From Paenimyroides ummariense (GTDB lineage: Bacteria > Bacteroidota > Bacteroidia > Flavobacteriales > Flavobacteriaceae): 64,000 bases of DNA. The position numbers were made by a program, and so were the translations under genes. Shown here piece by piece: positions 55,072 to 63,553 of this stretch. The stretch lies in assembly GCF_900115115.1 (NCBI RefSeq), contig NZ_FOVI01000010.1, positions 1 to 64,000 of the forward strand, written 5' to 3'. Position 1 is the stretch's first letter; the number at the start of each line of letters is the position of its first letter. The notes beneath the pieces were generated by a model. It made no database searches and had not been told where the DNA came from. It saw only the letters and a program-made list of their open reading frames with translations.

Positions 55072-55872
55072 TTACCAACTTCCGCCGGCACCACCGCCAG
55101 AGAAACCTCCACCACCGAAGCCGCCTCCAAATCCTCCACCGAAGCCACCGCCTCCTGAAGAACCGCCAAAGCCGCCTCTTCCACCGCCGCCACGACCTAA
55201 ACTGCTTAAAATAATAATATCCATTAAGTCGGGACCGCCGCGTCTGCCGCCGTTGTTTCCTTTACCACCACCCATTTTACTTGCTATTACAAGTATTATG
55301 ATTACAATTAATACAATAAAAAAGCCGGGAATACCGCCACCGCTTTCTCTATTTTCTTGTCGGGTTCCTTTATAAGTTCCCGAAAAAAGATCCATTAATT
55401 TGGTGGTTCCAATATCTAATCCGGCATAATAATCGCCTTTTTTAAATTCGGGAATGATAAAATTTCGAATGATTTCTCCGTTAATTCCGGCTGTTAATAA
55501 ATGCTCTAATCCGTAACCCGGAGCAATCCATAACTTTTTTTCTTTTTCTGCTAATAGAATAAAAACACCATTGTCTTTATCTGCCTGACCAATTCCCCAT
55601 TTGTGTGCCCATTTCGGAGCTAATTCGCCTTCATATTCGCCATTTAAACTGGGAATTATGGCTACTACAATTTGGGTTGAAGTGGTATCGGCATAAGTAA
55701 TTAGTTTTTGTTCTAACTGCTGTTTTTCGGTTGCCGACAATAAATTGGCGTAGTCAAAAACGCTGGTTTGTTCGCTTGCCTTTGATGGTTTTTCCGGAAT
55801 GTTAAACTGCGCCAGAACCAGCAACGGAAAAAGCAATAAAAATAGAGTGGTTATTTTTTTGAATGGATTCAT
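55072..55872 (-). CDS. TPM-domain protein with Gly-rich tail (YgcG-like)
   Basis: This 266-residue protein has a signal peptide (ITTLFLLLFPLLVLAQ), a TPM domain (about 35-160, VFDYANLLSATEKQQLEQKL and APGYGLEHLLTAGINGEIIR), one transmembrane helix (about 185-205, IPGFFIVLIVIIILVIASK) and a C-terminal tail made almost only of Gly, Phe and Ser, ending GGAGGSW. TPM proteins with this tail usually travel with LemA, as here. The function is unsettled; photosystem repair and membrane-stress roles are reported for relatives. The start overlaps the previous stop by one base. Confidence 0.88.
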   Translation of the reverse strand: MNPFKKITTLFLLLFPLLVLAQFNIPEKPSKASEQTSVFDYANLLSATEKQQLEQKLITYADTTSTQIVVAIIPSLNGEYEGELAPKWAHKWGIGQADKDNGVFILLAEKEKKLWIAPGYGLEHLLTAGINGEIIRNFIIPEFKKGDYYAGLDIGTTKLMDLFSGTYKGTRQENRESGGGIPGFFIVLIVIIILVIASKMGGGKGNNGGRRGGPDLMDIIILSSLGRGGGGRGGFGGSSGGGGFGGGFGGGFGGGGFSGGGAGGSW

Positions 55873-56312
55873 TAACCTCTTGAAATTTGGTTTGGTAATT
55901 CGTTTACATCGTCTTTACCGTTGTACGGAAAGAAATGTTTTAATTGTTTGCCACTTTGTAGAATGCCTGCAATAATACCTTGTTTAAAGTTGTTTGCTTT
56001 AAAATGATCTATAACCGTTTTCTTGGTGTTTTCCCAGAAATCATAAGGTACAACGGCATCAATTCCATCATCGCCAATAATTGCAAAATGTCGGTCTTTA
56101 ACGCCTATATAAAACAAAACGCCGTTGCGGGCGCTTGTTTTATGCATATCTAACATCTTAAAAACTTCTTGGGCACGTTCTAATACAGGCAAATCAGAAT
56201 GTTCTTCTATGTGCACGCGTATCTCGCCCGATGTTTCTTTTTCGGCTTTTACAATAGCTGCTACAATTTCCTGTTCTTCGCTGCTGCTTAAAAAATCTTC
56301 TGTTATCGACAT
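55872..56312 (-). CDS. TPM-domain protein, soluble form
   Basis: This 146-residue protein has a TPM domain (SSSEEQEIVAAIVKAEKETSG, then VLFYIGVKDRHFAIIGDDGID) and no signal peptide. ATG 56312, 1 bp after the lemA stop codon, is preferred over a TTG 15 bp upstream inside lemA. It is the middle gene of the LemA-TPM-TPM run. Confidence 0.87.
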   Translation of the reverse strand: MSITEDFLSSSEEQEIVAAIVKAEKETSGEIRVHIEEHSDLPVLERAQEVFKMLDMHKTSARNGVLFYIGVKDRHFAIIGDDGIDAVVPYDFWENTKKTVIDHFKANNFKQGIIAGILQSGKQLKHFFPYNGKDDVNELPNQISRG

Positions 56313-56313
56313 T

Positions 56314-56910
56314 TTATTTGAAATCAAAATTTACTTCCGGAGCTTTTTCTGCACCTTCAGAAGCTTTGAAATATCCTTTTTCTGTAAATCCTAAAATACC
56401 AGCTAATAAGTTGTTAGGGAATACTTTTATGTGGTTGTTGTATGGTTTAACTGTTTCGTTAAAACGGGTACGTGCTGTTAAGATTTGATTTTCTGTACTT
56501 ACTAATTCATCTTGTAATTTAATGAAGTTTTGGTTTGCTTTTAAATCAGGATATTTTTCTACAGTTACCAATAAACGAGATAATGCACTGTTTACGCCGC
56601 TTTGTGCCTGACTAAATGCTGCTAATTGTTCAGGAGTAACGTTTGAGGCATCAACCGTAGTTTGTGTTGCTTTTGAACGCGCACTGATAACAGCTTCTAA
56701 TGTTGACTTTTCAAAATCGGCAGCACCTTTTACTGTGTTAACCAAATTACCGATTAAAGAGTTTCTTCTTTCGTAAGCAGTTTCAACATTTCCCCAGCTT
56801 TCTTTTATGTTTTCGTTTAAAGTTACTGCTGTGTTGTTAATACCTTTTACCCAAGCATAGATACCAATAGCTACTACTGCGATAATGATTAAAGGAAGAA
56901 ATTTTTTCAT
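56314..56910 (-). CDS. LemA family protein
   Basis: This 198-residue protein has an N-terminal transmembrane helix (FLPLIIIAVVAIGIYAWV) and a helical extracytoplasmic domain with the family pattern NENIKESWGNVETAYERRNSLIGNL and YNNHIKVFPNNLLAGILGF. LemA proteins are widespread and of unclear function. The gene lies 12 bp after the MerR-like gene and is followed at once by the TPM gene. Confidence 0.93.
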   Translation of the reverse strand: MKKFLPLIIIAVVAIGIYAWVKGINNTAVTLNENIKESWGNVETAYERRNSLIGNLVNTVKGAADFEKSTLEAVISARSKATQTTVDASNVTPEQLAAFSQAQSGVNSALSRLLVTVEKYPDLKANQNFIKLQDELVSTENQILTARTRFNETVKPYNNHIKVFPNNLLAGILGFTEKGYFKASEGAEKAPEVNFDFK

Positions 56911-56922
56911 AAATTTTTTAAA

Positions 56923-57261
56923 TTAGATTTCGTTTTTAATAATAATTAGTTGTTTTTTGATAAGCTCTAATTTTTCGATAATTTCAATTGTATTCAACGG
57001 ATTTTTCTTGTTGTTCTTTAAAAAATCTTTTGCACCGTCTAACGTAAATCCCTTTTCTTTTACCAAATGATAAATGGTTTTCAAGTTTTTTAAATCTTCA
57101 GGCGTAAACATTCTGTTGCCTTTTGCGTTTTTTTTAGGCTTCAAAATATCAAATTCCTTTTCCCAAAAACGTATCAACGAAGCATTTACGTTAAACGCTT
57201 TCGCAATTTCACCTATGCTGTAATATCTTTTTTCGGGTAAGTCAATCTGCATTATCTTCAA
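56923..57261 (-). CDS. MerR-family transcriptional regulator
   Basis: This 112-residue protein has a MerR-type winged helix at the N-terminus (RYYSIGEIAKAFNVNASLIRF, about 12-32, then EFDILKPKKNAKGNRMFTPED) and a short helical tail. It lacks a Cys-rich metal site. Its place at the head of the LemA-TPM operon suggests it regulates itself and those genes. Confidence 0.88.
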   Translation of the reverse strand: MKIMQIDLPEKRYYSIGEIAKAFNVNASLIRFWEKEFDILKPKKNAKGNRMFTPEDLKNLKTIYHLVKEKGFTLDGAKDFLKNNKKNPLNTIEIIEKLELIKKQLIIIKNEI

Positions 57262-57351
57262 ATTTTGCTTATGCTAATATACAATTTTTCTAATAAGTTT
57301 ATGCATTGGCAAAAAGTTCCTGCGAACAACAAAAAATCTTTTAAAAAACAC

Positions 57352-57359
57352 TATTTTTG
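57352..57359 (+). promoter_or_regulatory. alaS -7 element
   Basis: TATTTTTG matches TAnnTTTG and lies 60 bp before alaS. No TTG is at the expected distance. Confidence 0.4.
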
Positions 57360-57419
57360 CAACTTATGTACACTTTTTTAAAGTGTTAGTTTTGAACGAT
57401 TCATAATTTAATATATCGA

Positions 57420-60116
57420 ATGAAATCACAAGATATCAGAAAAAAATTTCTTGATTTTTTTGAAAGCAAAGGACATTTAATTGTTCCGTCGGCACCAATT
57501 GTTTTAAAAGACGATCCAACCCTTATGTTTAACAACTCGGGAATGGCGCAGTTTAAAGAGTATTTTTTAGGAAACGCCACACCAAAAAGCAACCGTATTG
57601 CCGATACGCAGAAATGTTTGCGTGTTTCGGGTAAGCATAACGATTTGGAAGATGTAGGTTTTGATACCTATCATCATACTATGTTCGAAATGTTGGGCAA
57701 CTGGTCTTTTGGCGATTATTTTAAGAAAGAAGCAATTGCTTGGGCATGGGAATTTTTAACCGAAGAATTAAAGATTGATAAAGACCGCTTGTATGTTTCG
57801 GTTTTCGAAGGAAACGACGCAGAAAATGTTCCGTTTGATCAGGAAGCTTGGGATTTATGGAAACAATATGTTGCCGAAGACCGAATTATTCTTGGAAACA
57901 AAAAGGATAATTTTTGGGAAATGGGTGATCAGGGACCATGCGGACCGTGTTCTGAAATTCATGTGGATTTACGTCCGGATGCTGAAAGAAATGAAGTTTC
58001 AGGTCGATCTTTAGTAAATGCAGATCATCCGCAGGTTGTTGAAATCTGGAATAACGTATTTATGGAATTTAACCGTAAAGCCGATGGATCGTTAGAAAAA
58101 CTGCCTGCAAAACACGTTGATACCGGAATGGGTTTTGAACGTTTGTGTATGGCTATGCAAAATGTAACATCAAACTACGATACCGATGTTTTTACGCCGC
58201 TTATTGCAAAGGTGGAAGAAATTACTGATAAAAAATATACTACCAACGATGTCATTCTGAACGATAGTGAAGAATCTCAAGAGCAAAATAAAACCAATAT
58301 TGCCATTCGTGTAATTGTAGATCACGTACGTGCGGTGGCTTTCGCTATTGCCGATGGACAGTTGCCGTCAAACAACGGAGCGGGTTACGTAATCCGTCGT
58401 ATTTTGCGTAGAGCAATCCGTTACGGATTTACTTTTTTAGGAACAAAAGAGCCGTTTATTTATCAGTTGGTAGATGTGTTGTCAGCTCAAATGGGGCAAT
58501 TCTTTCCTGAAATCGTTTCACAAAAAGACTTGGTTAAAAATGTAATTAAAGAAGAAGAAGCTTCTTTCTTAAGAACTTTAGATCAGGGATTACAATTATT
58601 GGAACTATCCATCAGAGACATTGAAATTCGCCAATGGGATTCTGATGGAAAATTAATTTATAGTGAGAATAAAATAGCTTTATTCGATGGAGATGTAGCG
58701 TTCAAATTATATGATACGTACGGTTTTCCTATTGATTTAACAGAATTGATTTTACGTGAGAAAGGAATTAGATTAGATAAAGCTGGTTTCGATGCGGCAA
58801 TGAAAGCTCAAAAAGACCGTTCGCGTGCAGCGTCTGAAATTTCTAAAGACGACTGGAATGTGTTGATTGAAGGAAATGTAGAAACTTTTGAAGGTTACGA
58901 TAAAGTTGAAAATGAAGTAAAAATCACGCGTATTCGTAAAGTAGAATCTAAAAAAGATGGTACGCTGTATCAGATTGTTTTAGATCATACGCCGTTTTAT
59001 GCCGAAGGCGGTGGACAAGTTGGCGATAAAGGTGTTTTGGTATCAGCAAATGAAACCATTGAAATCATTGATACTAAAAAAGAAAACAACCTTATTTTAC
59101 ATTTTACCAAACAGTTGCCAGAGAATTTACAGGCGGTTTTCGTAGCAAAAGTAAATACAGATTTACGCGGAAAATCATCTAAAAACCACTCGGCAACCCA
59201 CTTGTTACATCAAGCGTTACGAACCATTTTAGGAACGCACGTAGAACAAAAAGGGTCGTTGGTTGCGCCGAATTATTTACGTTTCGATTTTTCTCATTTC
59301 GCAAAAGTTACCGATGAGGAATTACAGCAAATTGAAGCTTTTGTGAACGCACGTATTCAGGAACAATTGCCATTGATTGAACGTAGAGAAATTCCGTTTA
59401 AACAAGCGATAGCGGAAGGTGTAATGGCGTTGTTTGGCGAAAAATACGGTGATACTGTTCGTGCCATTAAGTTTGGTGATTCTATGGAATTGTGTGGTGG
59501 TATCCACGTACAAAACACTGCCGATATTTGGGCGTTTAAAATTGTTTCAGAAAGTGCCGTTGCAGCGGGAATCCGTCGTATTGAAGCGATAACGGGTGAT
59601 GCAGTTCAGGATTTTTACAACAATCAGGAAGCTACTCTAAAAGAAATTAAAGAAGCGTTGAAAAATCCGCAGGATACCATGAAAGCGGTACAATCGTTAC
59701 AAGACGAAAATGCCAAGCTTAAAAAACAGTTAGACCAATTGTTGAAAGAAAAAGCCAAAGGTTTAAAAGGCGATTTGTTGAAGGAAGTGCAAGAAATAAA
59801 CGGAGTGAAATTTTTAGCAAAACAAGTTGATTTAGATGCAAACGGAGCCAAAGATTTAGCTTACGAAATTGGTGGAACCGCAAACAATTTCTTTATTTTG
59901 TTTGGAACAGTTACCGATGATAAACCAATGTTAACGGCTTATGTTTCAAAAGAAATTACCGAAACTAAAGGTTTAAATGCCGGACAAATCGTTCGTGAAT
60001 TAGGTAAATACATTCAAGGCGGCGGCGGCGGACAAGCATTTTTTGCTACAGCTGGTGGTAAAAATGCAGCAGGTATTACAGAAGCAGTTGCAAACGCTGT
60101 GAACTTTGTTAAATAA
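57420..60116 (+). CDS. alaS: Alanyl-tRNA synthetase with a repeat-derived insert
   Basis: AlaRS charges tRNA-Ala. The 898 residues have the class II core ([24 protein letters not shown]), the editing domain zinc/catalytic motifs HSATH (about 593-597) and CGGIH (about 693-697), and the C-terminal C-Ala domain ending [16 protein letters not shown]. The protein is longer than the usual 870-880 residues. Residues about 277-293 ([17 protein letters not shown]) are coded by a copy of the palindromic repeat also found after ribE, placed between a tRNA-binding helix region and [13 protein letters not shown]. Confidence 0.96.
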   Translation: MKSQDIRKKFLDFFESKGHLIVPSAPIVLKDDPTLMFNNSGMAQFKEYFLGNATPKSNRIADTQKCLRVSGKHNDLEDVGFDTYHHTMFEMLGNWSFGDYFKKEAIAWAWEFLTEELKIDKDRLYVSVFEGNDAENVPFDQEAWDLWKQYVAEDRIILGNKKDNFWEMGDQGPCGPCSEIHVDLRPDAERNEVSGRSLVNADHPQVVEIWNNVFMEFNRKADGSLEKLPAKHVDTGMGFERLCMAMQNVTSNYDTDVFTPLIAKVEEITDKKYTTNDVILNDSEESQEQNKTNIAIRVIVDHVRAVAFAIADGQLPSNNGAGYVIRRILRRAIRYGFTFLGTKEPFIYQLVDVLSAQMGQFFPEIVSQKDLVKNVIKEEEASFLRTLDQGLQLLELSIRDIEIRQWDSDGKLIYSENKIALFDGDVAFKLYDTYGFPIDLTELILREKGIRLDKAGFDAAMKAQKDRSRAASEISKDDWNVLIEGNVETFEGYDKVENEVKITRIRKVESKKDGTLYQIVLDHTPFYAEGGGQVGDKGVLVSANETIEIIDTKKENNLILHFTKQLPENLQAVFVAKVNTDLRGKSSKNHSATHLLHQALRTILGTHVEQKGSLVAPNYLRFDFSHFAKVTDEELQQIEAFVNARIQEQLPLIERREIPFKQAIAEGVMALFGEKYGDTVRAIKFGDSMELCGGIHVQNTADIWAFKIVSESAVAAGIRRIEAITGDAVQDFYNNQEATLKEIKEALKNPQDTMKAVQSLQDENAKLKKQLDQLLKEKAKGLKGDLLKEVQEINGVKFLAKQVDLDANGAKDLAYEIGGTANNFFILFGTVTDDKPMLTAYVSKEITETKGLNAGQIVRELGKYIQGGGGGQAFFATAGGKNAAGITEAVANAVNFVK
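58251..58283 (+). repeat. Palindromic-repeat half copied in frame into alaS
   Basis: The DNA reads GTCATTCTGAACGATAGTG followed by AAGAATCTCAAGAG. It matches the left arm of the element at 5968-6049 (GTCATTCTG, GAAGAATCT). It is in frame and free of stops, giving [11 protein letters not shown]. No right arm was found. Confidence 0.7.
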
Positions 60117-60120
60117 TAAT

Positions 60121-60489
60121 ATGATTGAGGTTTTGAAAGAAACTTATGGCGATTTCCATGATGCTCTAATTACTGAAATTAGGTATAAAACGAATTTTAA
60201 TTATCATAATAATCAAGATAATGGTGTTAATGAAGTAGAACTTTTTATTAGCTGTTTTAATCTGATAAATAATTTTAAAAGAGAACTTATTAAAATTACT
60301 TTTTTTGATGTTTCAGTTTTTAAATTCGTTGCATACGAAGGAATGGTAAATTCAGCTCTTTTAAAGAACGAAAATGATTTAATTACTTTTGACTTTTTTC
60401 CAAGTATTTATCATGATCATTTGGAAGAAGATTTAAATTCAGATTGTATTATTAAATGTAAAAAAGTTTATTATTCTGTTATAGAATAG
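60121..60489 (+). CDS. Small protein of unknown function, immunity-protein-like
   Basis: This 122-residue acidic protein starts IEVLKETYGDFHDALITEI and is rich in Asn, Phe and Ile, with strand-like alternation. The FHDALITEI-type start recalls some small bacterial immunity-like families, but I cannot assign it. ATG 60121 is preferred to an upstream one inside alaS. It lies 4 bp after alaS, yet is more AT-rich than its neighbours, which hints at later acquisition. A perfect palindromic terminator follows. Confidence 0.6.
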   Translation: MIEVLKETYGDFHDALITEIRYKTNFNYHNNQDNGVNEVELFISCFNLINNFKRELIKITFFDVSVFKFVAYEGMVNSALLKNENDLITFDFFPSIYHDHLEEDLNSDCIIKCKKVYYSVIE

Positions 60490-60510
60490 ATTATAAATAA
60501 CATGAACAAA

Positions 60511-60536
60511 AAAGAGGAAAGTTAACTTTCCTCTTT
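60511..60536 (+). terminator. Terminator after the alaS operon
   Basis: A 26-bp perfect palindrome (13-bp arms, AAAGAGGAAAGTT with its inverse) is followed by T. Confidence 0.88.
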
Positions 60537-60580
60537 TTCTTTTTACATCAAATTCGTAACTTTAAAATAAAATTCAAGTT

Positions 60581-60940
60581 ATGAGATATGTAGTTATTGT
60601 AGCGTATCGGGTTTTTCCCGATAAAAGAGAGTTGTTTTTTAATCTGGTGCGAAAAGAAGCCGATGCTTTGGTACAAAACGAATTGGGGACTTTACATGTA
60701 ACCAATATGATTGATCAGATCGATCCGAATAAATTCTTAAACCTAAAAATATTCGAATCTAAAGAAGCTTACGAAGAACATAAAAAAGGATTGATCTTAA
60801 AAGCTTTTTTAGAGGAAGCCGATGAAATGGTAATTGAAGGTCCAAATGTGATTTTTGAAGGTATTCACATGTATTCATGTGATGATTATACTTTGGAACA
60901 AAAAAGCGGTGAAGATATGTCGGCTTATTTTAAAAGATAG
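60581..60940 (+). CDS. Antibiotic biosynthesis monooxygenase (ABM) domain protein
   Basis: This 119-residue protein has an ABM/dimeric ferredoxin-like fold: VVIVAYRVFPDKRELFFNLVRKEADAL, then LGTLHVTNMID and NLKIFESKEAYEEHKKG. Relatives (YgiN type) act on quinones or haem, or are small dimeric enzymes of unknown role. It lies upstream of the GSCFA gene by 22 bp. Confidence 0.8.
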   Translation: MRYVVIVAYRVFPDKRELFFNLVRKEADALVQNELGTLHVTNMIDQIDPNKFLNLKIFESKEAYEEHKKGLILKAFLEEADEMVIEGPNVIFEGIHMYSCDDYTLEQKSGEDMSAYFKR

Positions 60941-60962
60941 TTTGTAATTTTACAGAAAAAAC

Positions 60963-61916
60963 ATGCAGTTACAAACTTTTGTTCCCATTCAGCCGTTAAA
61001 CAACAAGATCAATTACCACTCAAAAATAGTCAGTGTGGGCAGTTGTTTTGCTGTAAATATGGCGCAACGATTTAAGCAGTATCAGTTTGTAAATACGGTG
61101 AATCCGTTGGGAATTTTATTTCATCCGCGGGCAATATCGACCCTTGTGCAATATGCAATAAACAGTAAAGTTTTTTCGGAAACCGATGTTTTTCTGCACA
61201 ACGAAATATGGAGTTGTTTTCATGCACATTCCGATTTAAACGAATTGGAACAGGAAGATATTATTGATAAATTAAATCAGAAAATATCCAGTTTTAGAAA
61301 CGATATAGAACAAGCATCGCATTTTATTGTAACCTTCGGAACGGCGTGGGTTTATCGATTCATTGAAACCAACGAAATTGTAGCCAACTGCCATAAAGTT
61401 CCACAACAGAAATTTCAGAAAGAATTATTGTCGATTGATGATTGTCAAAAGTCGATTTTTCAGATCGAAGCAGGATTACGTCAGATCAATCCAAATATTC
61501 AGATTATTTATACCATTTCGCCTGTTCGTCATATTAAAGACGGTTTCGTGGAAAATCAACGTAGCAAAGCACATTTAATAGCAGCGTTACATCAGCATTT
61601 GCAGGAAAATCAAAATTTGAACTATTATTTTCCTTCGTACGAAATTATCATGGATGAATTACGCGATTATCGTTTTTACGGCAAAGATATGATCCATCCA
61701 AACGAATTGGCGGTTGATTATATCTGGGAATCGTTCGTTCAAAATTGTATCGATCCGGAAATTTTATCAACCATGAAAAAAGTCGATGAGGTTCAGAAAG
61801 GTTTGGCACACCGTCCGTTTAATCCGTACACCGAAGCACATCAGCAGTTTTTGGATAAATTAGCCGTGAAATTAGATGAGCTGTTAGAAGAATATCCTTT
61901 TATGAATTTTAGATAA
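60963..61916 (+). CDS. GSCFA-domain protein
   Basis: This 317-residue SGNH/GDSL-like hydrolase-fold protein is named for its motif, present here as VGSCFAVNMAQRF (about 25-37). The second conserved block FIVTFGTAWVYRF and the late DMIHPNELAVDYIWE, which carries the Asp-His pair of SGNH enzymes, are also present. The substrate is unknown. It is followed after 1 bp by the DUF4230 gene. Confidence 0.88.
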   Translation: MQLQTFVPIQPLNNKINYHSKIVSVGSCFAVNMAQRFKQYQFVNTVNPLGILFHPRAISTLVQYAINSKVFSETDVFLHNEIWSCFHAHSDLNELEQEDIIDKLNQKISSFRNDIEQASHFIVTFGTAWVYRFIETNEIVANCHKVPQQKFQKELLSIDDCQKSIFQIEAGLRQINPNIQIIYTISPVRHIKDGFVENQRSKAHLIAALHQHLQENQNLNYYFPSYEIIMDELRDYRFYGKDMIHPNELAVDYIWESFVQNCIDPEILSTMKKVDEVQKGLAHRPFNPYTEAHQQFLDKLAVKLDELLEEYPFMNFR

Positions 61917-61917
61917 T

Positions 61918-62538
61918 ATGACAAAAAAAGCCTTAATATTTGCACTAATCTGTGTTGCTTTAGGCAGCCTGCTTACCTTTTTTATCATGCGAAAAGTCGA
62001 TAAAAAGAATGAAGTGTTGCCCGATACCGAACTGATTCAGCAGCAAATGAAAAACGTGAGTAAATTGGTGGTGAACGAAGCCAAAATATCGCAGATCTAC
62101 AATTACAAAGACGAGAAATCGTTTATGAATTTAATGAGTTTCGATAAAAAAGCGTTGGTAGTTGTAAACGCCGATGTGCAGATTATGTACGATCTGTCAA
62201 AGCTTGAATATGCTGTAGATGAAACCAACAAAATTGTAAAAATCACGTTTATTCCAAAAGAAGAAATAAAGATCAATCCCGATATTAAAATTTACGATGT
62301 AGAAGAATCTCGGTTCAACGCCTTTAAAGGCAACGATTACAACACCATTCAGGAAAGCGTAAAAAAGCAGTTTCATGAAAAAATAATGAAATCGAACATT
62401 CAGGCAAATGCAAAAAACCGATTGATAAGCGAATTAAGTAAGTTTTTGGTGGTAACGCAGTCGTTAGGTTGGACGCTACAATATCAGGATGAAACAATTA
62501 CCAATACTGCCGATTTTAACGAATTGATACAGTTATAA
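61918..62538 (+). CDS. DUF4230 membrane-anchored protein
   Basis: This 206-residue protein has one N-terminal transmembrane helix (ALIFALICVALGSLLTFFIM) and an extracytoplasmic DUF4230 domain (MKNVSKLVVNEAKISQIYNY, near 45-65). The family is widespread and uncharacterised. The next gene's promoter -33 TTG overlaps its last codons. Confidence 0.85.
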   Translation: MTKKALIFALICVALGSLLTFFIMRKVDKKNEVLPDTELIQQQMKNVSKLVVNEAKISQIYNYKDEKSFMNLMSFDKKALVVVNADVQIMYDLSKLEYAVDETNKIVKITFIPKEEIKINPDIKIYDVEESRFNAFKGNDYNTIQESVKKQFHEKIMKSNIQANAKNRLISELSKFLVVTQSLGWTLQYQDETITNTADFNELIQL

Positions 62539-62556
62539 AATAAATCAGTATATTTG
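62524..62556 (+). promoter_or_regulatory. Promoter of the 26-codon transcription unit
   Basis: TTG (62524-62526), a 22-nt spacer and TATATTTG (62549-62556) match the Bacteroidota promoter fully. The expected start of transcription is near 62563, about 24 nt before the small ORF. Confidence 0.6.
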
Positions 62557-62586
62557 CTGAATAGTAATCACTTAATAATTGAAGAT

Positions 62587-62667
62587 ATGATGGTAAGAAT
62601 GAACACTTTTGGTACTTGCCCGCTGGTAAATCTGGCGCAGAATCTTCGTGGTTTATATTTTTCGTAG
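62587..62667 (+). CDS. 26-residue peptide gene, possible leader or small-RNA peptide
   Basis: This short ORF starts ATG ATG GTA and ends TCG TAG. The peptide begins MMVRMNTFGTCP and ends NLRGLYFS; it is not hydrophobic enough to be a membrane toxin and has no amino-acid run typical of an attenuator. A full promoter match lies upstream and a GC-rich terminator 24 bp downstream, so a transcript of about 150 nt is predicted. No family is recognised; it could instead be a non-coding RNA. Confidence 0.5.
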   Translation: MMVRMNTFGTCPLVNLAQNLRGLYFS

Positions 62668-62690
62668 AAATTTTTTATTAGAAATATCAT

Positions 62691-62720
62691 AAAGCTCGGA
62701 GTTTACCTTCGGGCTTTTTT
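62691..62720 (+). terminator. Terminator of the 26-codon unit
   Basis: An 11-bp stem with two G-T pairs (62691-62701 with 62707-62717) is followed by a run of six T. The nearest promoter is the one at 62524-62556. Confidence 0.8.
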
Positions 62721-62764
62721 AGTAATAGAAACCCGTTGGGTGTAATTCAAATAAATAAAAATTA

Positions 62765-62904
62765 ACCACATAGACGAATAGAATTACTAATTTATCAAAG
62801 ATAGGATAGAAAATTATATTATTTTTCACATAGTTTGCTATGCAAAAGTAAAACGTCAATCATAATTTTTCCAAACATAAGAAAAATCTATATTTCTATG
62901 TGGT
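62765..62904. repeat. Palindromic repeat with ACCACATAGA ends
   Basis: ACCACATAGA (62765-62774) and TCTATGTGGT (62895-62904) are perfect 10-bp inverted ends of a 140-bp AT-rich stretch. Inside, CATAG/CTATG hairpins repeat the motif. There is no ORF. It resembles MITE-like elements I recall in flavobacterial genomes. It fills most of the gap between 62720 and 62980. Confidence 0.6.
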
Positions 62905-62980
62905 GGAAATAATTACACACAAAGGGTTAATAGAATAATTTTTAAGTGCAAGAAAACGCACAAATCAATCAAATTTAAAA

Positions 62981-63475
62981 ATGAAATCAATCGATATATA
63001 TTTAGTACAAGCGTTAGATAATTATCCGTATAGTTTAGAAGATACTCTAACATCATTGGAATACGCCTTGTCTTATAACGAAAATAATACCCAAACGCTT
63101 TGTTTGTATGGCAGGTTTTTGGCAGAACAGTTTAAGCAGTACGAAGAAGCTAAAACATACTTTCAAAAAGCAATAAGTATAGATTTAAATGCTGTTGATG
63201 TATACCCTTACTATATTGAAACGCTTTTAAAAAACGAAGATTACACCGAAGCCGAAAAATTAATCGACTTTGCTTTAAAAATTAAAGGGATAGATACTTT
63301 GGCTATAAAATTGGCAGAAGTTCATTTGCATGAAAGACAGTTACATATTAACAAAGCGCTTAAACTGGCAAAGAACCTGTATCTGTATTATTACGATATA
63401 GAAAGCAAACAATTGATAGAAGATACCGTTGACCGTTTAAAAAAGAAGCGAAATATTAAACGAAATAAAAAATAA
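62981..63475 (+). CDS. TPR-repeat protein
   Basis: This 164-residue soluble protein consists of about three TPR-like helix pairs: TSLEYALSYNENNTQTLCLYG, then EEAKTYFQKAISIDLNAVDV and TEAEKLIDFALKIKG. It ends in a basic tail (DRLKKKRNIKRNKK), which could bind nucleic acid or another acidic partner. The function is unknown. Confidence 0.75.
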   Translation: MKSIDIYLVQALDNYPYSLEDTLTSLEYALSYNENNTQTLCLYGRFLAEQFKQYEEAKTYFQKAISIDLNAVDVYPYYIETLLKNEDYTEAEKLIDFALKIKGIDTLAIKLAEVHLHERQLHINKALKLAKNLYLYYYDIESKQLIEDTVDRLKKKRNIKRNKK

Positions 63476-63553
63476 ATGTGTTAATTTTTTAACAGCAGTA
63501 CTTTTTTTTTATACTTTAGGGGTTTAATTACAAATATTTAAAACAATTACTTT

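Noticed and set aside
55005..55193. Minus-strand reading frame rich in Val, Glu and Ala
   Set aside because: It is a frame-shifted reading of the Gly-rich tail of the TPM gene; its composition follows from the GGN repeats.
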